Positions 11,161-21,409 of a DNA stretch of 64,000 nt are shown here, piece by piece. Source of the stretch: Melieria omissa (Eukaryota; Arthropoda; Insecta; Diptera; Ulidiidae); the NCBI GenBank assembly GCA_963971225.1, contig OZ020267.1, positions 117,917,891-117,981,890 of the forward strand, in the 5' to 3' direction. Numbering within the stretch: the stretch's first letter is position 1; each line of letters starts with the position of its first letter. Under the pieces are notes generated by a model, which did no database searches, was not told where the DNA came from, and worked only from the letters and a program-made list of their open reading frames with translations. Made by a program: the position numbers and the translations under genes.

Positions 11161-12396
11161 TTGCAATATAATGTGGGATCCCCACTATTCCGGGTAAGAA
11201 TCGAAAAAATCCAGGAACGTTTTACCAGGTACGCCTGCACTGGAAAGGTAACGTGCCCCAGGTATAAAAGCAGTTGCCTCTTACTTGGACTGCCAACATT
11301 GGAAACTCGTAGGAAATTGTATGCTATAATTTTTATTAGAGGCGTGGTGACATTCCATATTACTTATGTATGTAGTAAAGGGGGGGATCACATTCTAAGT
11401 CGTAGAGACTTAGACGTGTTGTCTGTTAGTAACCCCTACGTATTGTATCCAATGGATAAAATAACGAGAACATATAACTACGAGAAAAACTTCGCAGTAT
11501 ATATGAGTAACAAAGTGGACTGGAACTGGGAAGCACACCAGTCCCATTTCAAACCACATACTATTACGTGGTTCACAGACGGCTCCAAAACGCATGAGGG
11601 AACCGGGGCGGGGGTATTTGGACCTCGCTTCAAGCACTATGAGCCCATGGGGAATACACCCAGCATATTTCAGGCAGAGTTATATGCCATCAGGCTCTGT
11701 GTGCAGACCAACCTCGAGCGTTTGTACAGGGGGCAAGACATAGTCATCTGTTCGGACAGTCAAGCAGCCATCAAAGCACTAATCTCGTATGAGATTACCT
11801 CAGGGTTGGTGCTGGAATGCATAGAAGCATTGAATAAACTGGGTACATACAACCAGGTTAAAATCCTCTGGGTTCCAGGACACAGAGGAATAGAAGGGAA
11901 TGAGGAGGCTGACAGCCTTGCTAGAACTGGGGCAGCTACGATCCCCCTTGCACCAGAACCTTTCATCGGGCTGGGCAAAAGCACTCTAGCAGAGTCACTA
12001 AGACTTGAGGAAAAAACCAGGAACTCAGAACACTGGTCAAATGCCACAGGTCTTAGGCAATCGAAAATCTTCATCAGAGGTTATAACTCCAGATGGAGTG
12101 AAGAATGCCTCAGACTGGGGAAAGCCCAGCTTAGACTGGTAACCGGGCTGTTAACCGGGCACTGCAGGATGAGGAAACACATGCACACAATTGGGTTAGA
12201 ACAGGTAAGCGTCTGCAGACTCTGCGAAACGGCGGAGGAGACTCCTGAGCACGTCGTACTGCACTGTGATGCGGTATGCCGCAGTAGGAGACAGCACCTG
12301 GGCCAGTACTGGCTTGCAGAAGAGAACGTCAAACACCTTCTCCCACGTGAGTTACTAAGCTTCATTAGGTCGGTGGGATTGGGGGACGTTCTCTAA
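11161..12396 (+). pseudogene. Chimeric 411-codon frame: LINE A RT tail fused to LINE C RNase H
   Basis: The first ~65 codons are the jockey-like RT thumb of LINE A (RIEKIQERFTRYACTG). At 11367, right after the target duplication, the frame passes without a stop into LINE C. There it encodes an RNase H domain (WFTDGSKTHEGTGAGVFG, CSDSQAAIKAL, WVPGHRGIEGNEEADSLAR; the acidic catalytic residues look present) and a CX2C-type knuckle (CRLCETAEETPEHVVLHC). The frame is long only because the insertion happened to keep phase. I see no promoter or start context and treat it as a relic, although the RNase H part is intact. Confidence 0.75.
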
Positions 12397-12469
12397 AGTT
12401 GTAGGGGGCACAATAGATCAACTTTGGTCTCACTGCACATTTCCCCTTTCAAATCTATCTATCTATCTA
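11367..12469 (+). mobile_element. LOA-type LINE (LINE C), 5'-truncated, with 12-bp target duplication
   Basis: The sequence ccatattactta occurs at 11355-11366 and 12470-12481, exactly flanking the insert. The element ends in a microsatellite tail (atctatctatcta, 12454-12469). It carries RNase H and a C-terminal knuckle region but no RT. It interrupts LINE A a second time. Confidence 0.85.
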
Positions 12470-12719
12470 CCATATTACTTAATTCCCATTCCCAATCCCA
12501 TTCCCAATTCTCAACTGCCCTCGCGAGACTTAAGATCATGGGATACATTTCGTATTCCCCGTTGCAGAACTTACTACTAGTTAGATCGTCACTTGGATCT
12601 ATTCTCAGAAAGCAGGGATAGTTTTAAGGCTACAATTATTGCATTGCTGCATAGTCAATATTGTTTATAATTACTTTTATTTAAAATAACTTAATTCTAG
12701 TAATATATATGTGTAAAAA

Positions 12720-12765
12720 CTAGTGTTCGACCGAAAATTCGGTTTTGGTTTCGGTCGGACACTAC
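12720..12765 (+). other. Hairpin in LINE A 3' UTR
   Basis: TGTTCGACCGAAA pairs with TTTCGGTCGGACA over 13 bp with one mismatch, around a loop of about 12 bases. The A-rich tail of LINE A follows within 50 bp. In some LINEs a 3' stem-loop is the structure recognised by the reverse transcriptase. That role is only an inference here. Confidence 0.5.
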
Positions 12766-12810
12766 ACACTATAAACTAATTGATGAATAAATAAATAAAA
12801 AAAAATAAAA

Positions 12811-15800
12811 TAATCTATTTATTCTTACTATTCTATGTACATTATTACCTACCTATATTCATACATATACCAGGTATAGAAAACAGAGTGCCATACAGCG
12901 CGGGGTAAATAATAGATTAAAGAATAAAGCGGCCGTAAAATAAGTAAACTATCCTTCGACGAATTAAGTATATACGATATACATTAAAGAAAAAGTACAC
13001 ACATATGTAATGTGTAAGTATATATATACTCACTTATTAAATATTGATGTGGCTGTAATCATTGTATAATAGAAATGCTAATTATGTCAACTGCAAAATA
13101 ACCTTGCATTTGAATGTAAACACAATCATTTATATATGTATGAATACGAACATTTATATATCTGCAGCTGATTATTTCTTCATCGTTCTACAAACTGCAA
13201 CTTACTGTGCATCAGATATGCGTCTACATCATCAGTTTTAAAAAAAATCTGTAACACATTTTCGTTTTAGTAGTAATCAGCAAAAATCGTCGATATACAT
13301 ATGCTTTACCATACACTAAACGTAAAAACGCGTAGGTATGACTGTATTGGTATCGCTGAGAGAGACGTTTTCTATTGGACACTCCTTGTTCTTATTTCAT
13401 TGCAGTACACTGTGAAAATACGCTTTTCTACCTAGTGCATATTTCACAATGAACTTAAACGGTTATTCATACGGTAGAATACACCTTAATTATACATACT
13501 CAGACTATCTCCACTAACAGAAGACATGCTGCAATCGTAACTTTTGGGTTGCCTCATTGATATAATATTAATATATATATAGATAATTATATTAATGAAT
13601 TAATATAATTAATGAATTAATATAATTATCTAAATTCACAAAGTGCGAGGTTTATTGTCGTGGTCTTTATAAATATATAATTCACTGTCCAAATTCCGAA
13701 ATACCTTTCTCATTCGTTAATTTAATGCTTGGTAGAAATTATATGTATAGATAACGTTTATCTTTTATTTTAGCAACATTTTAAACAAATACATTTTTAA
13801 AGCTCATTAACAAATTCATAACTCTTAAAAGTTTTAATTACTACTAAATACAGACTCCTGAGTGTAGAGCGTCTTTAAAGGCAGTTCTGATTTTTTGCTT
13901 TAAGAATGAAATAGCCAATAGTAAATGACCTCTCCAACAGAACTCAGCACACATTTCTGGGAAAAACCAAAAGTATGAGCACTATAAAGCATATGCTGAA
14001 ATTTTCTTACACCGCATATTGAAAACATCTTACATTTACAGTTTGAATTTAGCATACCAATACAGTTAGTAAATCGTCGAAAATATTAGTAATAGTAAAC
14101 AAGAAAATTGTTTTTTAATCATTAGTACTTCTAAATCAATTGCTTGTTGATAAATTGAATGTTAGTGGAGAAGTGAAAATCGGACCGGCTGACTTTGTGA
14201 TTATGTTTAAAGTTTAATAGAAGACTCGTAATAAACACAGTTTGCTTGATGAAAAGTACGCCCTCACTCACCCTTTTGATTGAATCAGTGTTCCAAGAAG
14301 GTATAATCAACCATTACGAATTTTTCTGTGAGACTTAAAATCTTATAAACACAACTCCTGCGTGCACCAGACAATAAACCTTGCAGGACGATTTTTTGGC
14401 CAGTTATAAGTATTCGAGTTATTCGTAATTACTATTAGTCATAAATGTCAGAGATTTTCGTAATTTGAAAACTTTACATCAACCAAAAATATTTAATCTG
14501 CGTTAGTGATAAGTGTTTAAAGTGAAGGAATATAAATTAATGAACTGGAATGTGGAATTCATTGCCAATTTCAATCAAAATTGTCTCAAGCAAACACAAG
14601 TTTAAGCGTCTAGTCTTTCAGCATTTCTCTTAATTCTCACCCTATATAAATATCTATCCTTCTTTGTTTTCTTCTCTATTATCTCTTATTATTCTCTTTT
14701 TAATGGTTTTTCAACTGATTGATTAATTGTAATTCTATATTTTTGTAAATTTTTTCGGTTGTACTTTCTTTGTGGCATTTAAAAGAGCAATCTTATATGC
14801 TAAATGTTAAATAAACAAATAAATAAATATACTACGAGTTTGAACTAAGTCCTAAAGCCTACATCAAACAGGCCAGTAAACTGATTTTGGAATAATTGAG
14901 CGAAGTAATAATTAGGCCAATTAAAAAGGCTTCTGAATTTGGTTGATCGATACAATTTGTTGACACATAAAAATTAACATACCATTAACATTTATTCCCA
15001 TAAAACAGCGCGATTGCCAAAATTCAATCAATTATTTAATAACTATAAACACCGAACTATTCTCGATTTGGTAGGCGGCCAAACCAACGGAATTGGCACC
15101 ACTGCTTTAGTGTGCGGTGTGCTTTGAGCATTTACAAATTTGTTATTATTTTACTAGTTCTTAAAGTTAAAACACATTTCCATTTGCGTTGCGCCACTTT
15201 CATTGTAATTACTTACTTGACTACACGGCAACGGTCGAAGCCGACTATAACTCCGTATGGAGTGTGTGTGCCATGAGGTTTGTGTTTTTTGGGAAGGTTT
15301 TTTTAGGGATTGTAATTTTAACATTGCCACTATGTTTGTTGGCCCATTTTACAAGTAAAAGACCAAGGAAATCTACTTAGGTCTACGCCCTAGACATGGC
15401 ACTTTTAACCACATAGTAACTTGAATCTTTGTGAACTTGAGTGTTCCATAGAACACCTGCCTGACTTTGCAGGAACACAGACTCCGTACCGTGAATTCAA
15501 TATTTCTGACGGACATTTCAGATATGTGAAAAGAGTGGCCAGCCAGCAGTCAACCAACGTGCGTCTTTCTGATTTAGTCATAACAAGCATCAATAGGGTT
15601 AGGAAGACGTGGCCTTTCTCATCGTCATCAGCCGACTTCCGCGTTAAATATTTATCTTTTTCGTTGGAACTTTGCTTCCAACTTGGTCGAGCCACAACGC
15701 TGGATATTGATCTTTTGTGAGGAATCCATATCGTCAAATATATATATAGCTCATGAATCATCCAGGTACGACAGTTCCAAAATACTCGAACAGGGCCAGA

Positions 15801-15840
15801 GATTGGGAGAAGAACATTTCTATCGAACACCACCAGATCA
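12811..15840. other. AT-rich gap; palindromic AT repeat; possible LINE tail
   Basis: No gene is recognised. At 13588-13632 an AT-only palindrome begins and ends TAGATAATTATATTAA/TTAATATAATTATCTA. At 14805-14828 the run AAATAAACAAATAAATAAATA after a T-rich stretch looks like the tail of a LINE whose body I cannot identify. Short open frames near 15189-15380 and 15421-15720 have no recognisable motif. Confidence 0.4.
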
Positions 15841-15849
15841 GCTGAGTGT

Positions 15850-16020
15850 CGGTCTCGATAGTCCAGCGGGTAGCACGCTGACTTCTCATACCGTGGTCCC
15901 AGGTTGGATTCCTGGCTCGGGCTGGATTCGGATTCGGCGTTAAACTGTAGGTCCCCTCCCTCCCTTTCCCCATCCATTTGAAAAGTGTGTTGTATGTTGG
16001 AAAAAACCGTGTTGCTCCAT
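15850..16020 (+). mobile_element. tRNA-derived SINE (second family, different tRNA-like head)
   Basis: The head reads tcgatagtccagcgggtagc, containing a perfect A box (TAGTCCAGCGG). About 37 bp later comes a B box with one change (GGTTGGATTCC). These are the internal promoters of RNA polymerase III. The body contains TTAAACTGTAGGTCCCCTCC, close to the body of the commoner SINE in this window (AAAACTGTAGGTCCCTTCC). The two families may therefore share a body under different tRNA heads. No target duplication was found. Confidence 0.55.
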
Positions 16021-16837
16021 TGCTCCGAGTAGTTCCTAGAGCAAGCCTGTATCTGTAGCTAATGCATTTCACTTTGATGTTCCAACGCACCACACATTAC
16101 CGGGAAAGTTGGTATGGAACTCGGTTGGGATCCCTGCCAAACTTTACATCGTTTCAAGACCAACGCAATGTTTTACATTAAAAAGGGTTATCCCCTGTCA
16201 GCAGATTCGCAAAATATAATTTTATTAAAGAAACTGATCAGAAGCAATCAGTGGCAAAAGTGGCCATCAAGTTTTGATCAAGAACAACATACAGTGCTGC
16301 CTTTAAACAAATGTCAGCAGTGAACGGAAAAAGAAAAAGCTAACTGACCAGATCTCAATGAGTTGATCTAAGGAGCAAAATTTTTTGTAAACAAATTAAG
16401 ATTAAACACCTAACACAGTACGCAGGTTTTAAAGAAAAGATATCCGTTTACTATGCTCAGACATTTATATATTTATTGCCCTGAGTGGGGAATGTCCTAC
16501 ATAAAGCCACCCGATTCTATCTCATTTTAAAGTCCCAGTCAAGCTGGAAGCAACCGCACGTTGTATTAAGAGTTTAAGTTCAGTTGACATTACTCAATGG
16601 AGATTATTTTAATTGATTACGTTTCTATAGAAAACAAAGCAAATTAATTTATTGTGGTTAGCTTTCGTTACATTTTCTCTGCATGGTTGGGCCTAAAGCC
16701 TTCCTCCTTGACAAGCGTTCAATAAGGACTATTGCACATTTTAGTAGACATTATACAACACAATTACAATACAATACAATTATTTTTAGTTATAATTAGA
16801 TCAGTTTTTCAAAAAATCTCCGAGTTTCAAGGAGTTA

Positions 16838-17262
16838 AGGCTTGATTACACGTAACGAGTAGAGTGACGAGACATCAACTCTAACGAGTACTCGTTTCGT
16901 CTAAACAGTAAATTCTTAGCGAGTTCTTGTTTGAGTCAGTGACCGATGAAAGTGGCGAGAGAGTCACTAGAATCAAATTTTGTTTGCTAGGCCGAGCACT
17001 ACTTTACCGTTATATTTTTCTCTTTTTCACAGCGATTCGCGATCGCTCGTAACATGCGGTATACGCCACACACCACTTTTCGCTCGGTTGAGTTTAATTG
17101 CGCGAGTTGCTTAGTTCATTTTGTGCATTGTAAAACCGAACTGACTCGCCACGTGTTAAAATACGTTTGAACAACTCGTCGCTTTTGCTCGCTATCCCAA
17201 TTCTTTCGGCCTAGTACCATTTTGATGTCTCGTCACTCTACTCGTTACGTGTAATCAAGCCT
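16838..17262. mobile_element. MITE with perfect 41-bp TIRs and TTA duplication (PIF/Harbinger-like)
   Basis: The ends are perfect inverted repeats of about 41 bp starting AGGCTTGATTACACGTAACG. They are flanked by TTA on both sides (16835-16837 and 17263-17265). A 3-bp TTA duplication is typical of PIF/Harbinger. The 425-bp element has no coding capacity, so it must have been moved in trans. The superfamily call is an inference from the duplication alone. Confidence 0.75.
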
Positions 17263-17361
17263 TTAGGTGACAAACGCAGTGATGTAATGACAGCTACCAA
17301 AGATTTCAAGACATCTAGCAACAGATGCAAAAGATGTTGTTGTTCTGTATTTCACATGTGT

Positions 17362-19503
17362 TTAGTCAAGTGAAACCGTTAATAAATCGTAGAATTTGTA
17401 CATTATTACGTAATTTTCTCCAGGCACGGGGAAAGCCAGAATTGGAGCAGTGCACAGTTTTTCCTTCAGTCGTGCAAAAGCCTGCTCCTGCTCTTCGCCC
17501 CACGCGAAGGCTTGATTCTTTTTCGTCAGTTTGTGCATGCTGCCAGCTATGTTCGCAAATCCAGGAACGAATCTTCGGTGGTATGTGCACAGGCCCAGGA
17601 AACTTTGGAGTTCGTGTAGATTGTGTGGTCGGGGCCACTCCTTCACCGCCGTGATTTTGCCTTCATCCGTATGTACTTCGCGGGCGGAAACCGTGTGATT
17701 CAGATATTTGACCTCCTTTTGAAACAGCGAACACTTCTTTGGGTTGAGTTTAAGCCCGGCTTGTTGTATTCGCTCGAATACCTCCTTTAGCTTTCCCAGG
17801 TGGTCGTCAAAGCTTTTACCCATCACGATTATGTCGTCCAGGTACCCAGACACGTCCGCCAATGCAGCCCTTTTAGCACACGTTCCATTAGCCGCTCGAA
17901 TGTCGCTAGTGCGTTGCCGAGTCCAAACGGCATGACGGTGAACTGCCACAAACCATCGCCAGCACTGAAAGCCGTTTTTTCCTTGTCCTTGTCTGCAAGC
18001 TCCACCTGCCAATAGCCGAGCGTGAAAAACCACTGTGTGCCTGACAGTGTGTCCAGGGTGTCATCGATTCGAGGTAATAGATAACTGTCCTTTTTGGTTA
18101 CGTCATTCAGCTTTCGATAGTCCACACAAAAACGGGTACTGCCATCCTTTTTCTTGACTAGCACGACCGGCGAACACCAAGGGCCTGACGAAGGCTCTAT
18201 GACCTTTTCTTTACCCATGTTTTCAATCAAATTTGTGACCTCTTCCCTCTTGGCCAGAGGAACTCGTCTTGGCGGTTGGTGGATCGGTTTTGCACTTCCG
18301 GTATCGATGTTGTGCTTCACTATGACAGTTCTTCCGCCCGCTTCTGCTGCAAATATTGACCTATAGTGCTGTAGGAGTGACCGCGCCTTCTGTTTCTGCT
18401 CGGCTGTCAATTCGCTGCTCCACTGGTTCTCCTGCGGTATGGCGTCCATGTTAAAACCGCGTTTCCTACTTCCTCCGGGTGGACTGCTTCCGCAATGGAC
18501 AAGTGCTTTAGCCTTTCTACACCCGCCAATGACCGCATCTTTTCCGACATATCTGGGTGTGTTGTGGGTTGAGTATCCTGACTGGTATTTTGCCATTTTT
18601 GGATCCACTAATGTACGTCCGCAGCCGCCGTGGCTCAGTTGGTTAAAGCGCGGTCCAACGAGTCGCATGCAGAGCGACGCAAGATCGTATACTGCATGTA
18701 GTAACACCTAAAAAAAAATAACGGGAAACTCGTTTTCTCTTTCGGTGGCTGTCCTCTCAGCTGGAAATGGCAAACCTCTGAGAGTAAAAATTGCCTATGA
18801 AACAAAGCTCCCAACCTGCCGTTCGGAACCGGCATAAAACTGTAGGTCCCTTCCACCCGCGTACAAAAATTCACACGCACAACACGGGTGGTTGCGGGAA
18901 GCTAGGCCTTAGTCTCGCGTAAGCGGGTGTCGTGCCAATCAATTATTATTAATTATTTAATGTACGTCCGATAATTATGTTGTCGGATCCTTGTTTTGGC
19001 GCTTCTACAAACCACAGCCGACTTGTCCCATCGTCCTCGTCCACCTTTGCCCACACCATCGCCTCGGAATTCGCTGGTATCTTCTGGTGTTGACACGAGA
19101 CAACTTTCCTTACCGCCACGCTGCGCTCATTGCCGGGGGGGTCAACCGTGCCTAATCATGAAATCCACGCCGATAATCACGTCGTCCATTATATCCGCGA
19201 CGATGAACTCATGTTCCAGGCTGCTGGTGCCGATAGCAATTGTTTTTGTAACTTTTCCTCTTACCGGCGCACGCTCGCCAATCGCAGTTCTCAGCTGTAT
19301 GCCATGCAGTGGTTCCCAATTCCTCAGAAGGCTCCGTTTTATGATCGAATATGATGCGCCAGTATCCAGTGTCAACACAAGCAACTTTCCATCTATCTTT
19401 CCTTCAATCGTCAAGCTGCTGGGTTGTCGTTTCAACTGCGAGACAAGGACGGTGGGGCAGCAGGTTGTGGGGTTCAGCTCACGCCCCTTTGGGCTGACCT
19501 GTT
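17362..19503 (-). pseudogene. Gypsy family 2 copy 1 pol remnant (protease, RT)
   Basis: Protease lies at 19142-19503 and reads [14 protein letters not shown] and [11 protein letters not shown], with an apparently intact DTG. A SINE then interrupts the connection to RT. RT resumes at 18600 ([40 protein letters not shown]) with a lost YLDD strand. The frame breaks near 17900 and continues [12 protein letters not shown] to about 17400. The end VPGENYVIMYKF leaves known pol sequence. RNase H and integrase are absent. In this copy the protease frame is continuous, in contrast to the deletion seen in the complete copy. Confidence 0.8.
18622..18958 (+). mobile_element. tRNA-derived SINE (main family), copy 1
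   Basis: A target duplication aatgtacgtccg flanks it (18610-18621 and 18959-18970). The head carries a Pol III A box (TGGCTCAGTTGG) and a decayed B box. A body with AAAACTGTAGGTCCCTTCC and GGTTGCGGGAAGCTAGGCC follows, then an AT-rich tail (ttattattaattattt). It is inserted in gypsy copy 1. Three more copies are at 26083, 43738 and 46831. Confidence 0.9.
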
Positions 19504-20879
19504 TCAGTTTAACGACTCGTCGTCCTCAGCCCTGCGCTTGTTGGCTGAGCCTCGATTGTCAGTATTCTTCGCTTCAGGCGATTGCGATCGAGAACGGGAA
19601 CGGGTCTTTCGTTGGCGGCAGTCTCGTGCTATGTGATCCTGCTTGCCACATGCCCAGCAAACAACTTTATAGGAGACAACCCGTGGCCTACCCGGTGTCT
19701 CAGAGCTTATGGCCTGGATCGAAATGTCGCTGTCCGGCTGGACTTGGCGTATCCTTGCAGGTGCATACCGAGTGCCTCCAATCCATGTCGCCTCATATGT
19801 CATCGCGCTGGTCACCGTCTCCTTAAATGTTGGCTTGCCCATGATCAACGCACTGCGATGTGTTTCTGGATCATGAAGACCTTCAATAAACAACTCAATC
19901 TTCATCCTCTCGAGATCATCAGCGCCAAATATCGGGTAGCACAACTGTACGAGCCGCTGAATGTCTGCTGCATATGTCTGCAGCGCCTCGTTTGCTCTTT
20001 GCCTGCGGCTCTTCAGCTCACAGTAGTACAGCGTATGGTTGTGCTCATGATGGCCTCGTAATCACTTCTTTCACATTCTGGAACCGATTTAATTACCTCA
20101 GCCGCAGGACCTTTCAGCGCCACTGCCAATCTCCGACCTTTGCTGATATCGGTCCACTGATTTTCCAAAGCAGTCAAGTCGTATTGCAGTTTAAATGTAT
20201 CGAACGGCGTAGCACCATCATAAGTAGGCACTTTCCGCAGCCGGCGGCAAACATTCTCGTGGCTGTACCTCTCTAAGCCGCTCATCGATTTTTCTGTTCA
20301 CTGAATCCTCCAGACTGTCAACTCGTTTGTCTAAATGTTCTACTCGCGTCTCCAGGTGCTCGACTTTCACATTCAGTCTATCGGAAATTTCCTCCCCCTT
20401 CTGCTCTATGCGCGCAGAATTTGTCGCCATTTCTCGGTTCGCAGTTTCGACTTTTTCCGAAATTTCCTGATTTGTAATTTCCAGTTTCGCTGCCATTTCT
20501 CGATTGGACCCTTCCATTTGCGCCGATATTTCACGATTTGCATTTTCAAATTTTTCAGCATTTTCCTGGAGTTTTCTTTCCATTCGCTATGCTACTTCTC
20601 GGCTCGCCGTTTCCAATTTTGATATTTCTTGATTCGTAGTTTCCAGTTTCGCTGCCATTTCTCGATTCGTAGTTTCAACTTTTGCCGAAATTTCCTGATT
20701 GACATTCTCGATTTTCGCAGAAGTTTCTTGAAACATGCCTTTTATTGCTGGCTCATGTCCATTGCTTGTGGTGGCGCAGCCGTACTTTGCATCGACGCAG
20801 CACCTACAGGCGATTCCTCCACTTTGGCAGCCAGCTCCTTATTCAGCTGGTCCACCTTCAGCAGCTCGAGTTTAACCAT
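19504..20879 (-). pseudogene. Gypsy family 2 copy 1 gag remnant
   Basis: It starts [18 protein letters not shown], the same N-terminus as the complete copy, but has lost most of the SAP-like segment. A coiled-coil region rich in '[16 protein letters not shown]' repeats follows at 20218-20583. Then comes the capsid-like block ([18 protein letters not shown]; 20013-20285) and one zinc knuckle CWACGKQDHIARDC (near 19640). Several frameshifts separate the parts. The last codons are TCG-TTA-AAC-TGA, so the heptamer G-TTA-AAC precedes the stop, as in the complete copy. Confidence 0.8.
19507..19513 (-). promoter_or_regulatory. Candidate -1 frameshift heptamer GTTAAAC (gag/pro junction, copy 1)
   Basis: Read on the minus strand, G-TTA-AAC lies directly before the gag stop TGA. 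Slipping back one base opens the protease frame. The identical heptamer sits at the same place in the complete copy (41035-41041). Confidence 0.55.
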
Positions 20880-20952
20880 ATCTGCGATTCTATAATTTTA
20901 TTTATTTTTTTTTGTTTATTTTCAGTAGCACAATCCCACTTCCGACACCAAT

Positions 20953-21364
20953 TGTTACGCAAACGACTATTCTCTAAGTTCGTATTGGATTGTGCTTGAA
21001 AATAAAACTACTTCCTCCTACCTCCTCCTCCTACTCAGCGCAAACGCAGTCAAAAACCAACAATCGCTTTATTTACAGATTTACACTTTGCTTGTATCTA
21101 CACTTGTTACCACTTTGCTTATTCAACTCAGACTCGTCTCTCTGCGCTGCACACTGCTGCTTTTATACTGGTTTTCTTATCGCGCCGAAGTTTCTTGCAC
21201 ATTCTAGTTGTTCTCTCTATCTCGATTGTTCTAGCACAGCTCATCACTTTTCGCGAACCATCCTCGCCATAACGGAATTATAGCAAGTTTGGCGTACTCC
21301 AAAGTGCATGCCTAAAAGTACGCTTGGAAATGCATAGCACAGCACAGAGTTACTCATGGTTACA
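20953..21364 (-). repeat. 5' LTR of gypsy family 2 copy 1
   Basis: The + strand begins TGTTACGCAAACGAC and ends CATGGTTACA, so it has TG..CA ends. It contains a ttttata stretch, which reads TATAAAA on the coding strand. A tRNA-Leu-type primer site is adjacent on the internal side. Confidence 0.8.
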
Positions 21365-21409
21365 ATATTCATACAGAAGCTGCAATCTCCTTCATGTATA
21401 CGCGATATT

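Larger units (their letters stand above)
8870..12810 (+). mobile_element. Jockey-like LINE (LINE A), broken into three pieces by two other LINEs
   Basis: Pieces lie at about 8870-9450, 11129-11366 and 12470-12810. The first has RT residues around a degenerate YADDLKIF (near 9130) and ends DLGVIFNHKMCFAEYI...RTSNEF. The second resumes SFVKSKLEYCNIMWDPH. The third gives the C-terminal jockey-type block SRDLRSWDTFRIPRCRTYY, then a 3' UTR with a hairpin and an AATAAATAAATAAA tail. RNase H is absent. Stops and frameshifts show it is old. Confidence 0.7.
17400..21364 (-). mobile_element. Gypsy family 2, copy 1: truncated, with 5' LTR and a SINE insertion
   Basis: The element reads on the minus strand. 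Its 5' LTR is 20953-21364 (412 bp) and a tRNA-Leu-type primer site lies directly inside it (acttccgacaccaatt before 20953). Gag, protease and RT relics follow. It stops abruptly inside RNase H at about 17400, so the 3' end and 3' LTR are lost. A SINE (18622-18958) interrupts pol. It is clearly related to the complete copy at 37013-43112. Confidence 0.85.

Noticed and set aside
15405..15977. 190-codon minus-strand open frame
   Set aside because: It overlaps the antisense of a SINE, has no domain, and its composition follows the repeat.
18625..18697. tRNA gene
   Set aside because: A and B boxes are present, but the fold is poor, the sequence repeats four times with the same long body, and each copy has a target duplication. 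It is a SINE head.
18635..18880. 81-codon minus-strand frame across a SINE
   Set aside because: Antisense of the SINE body; similar frames recur in the other SINE copies only because the repeat recurs.
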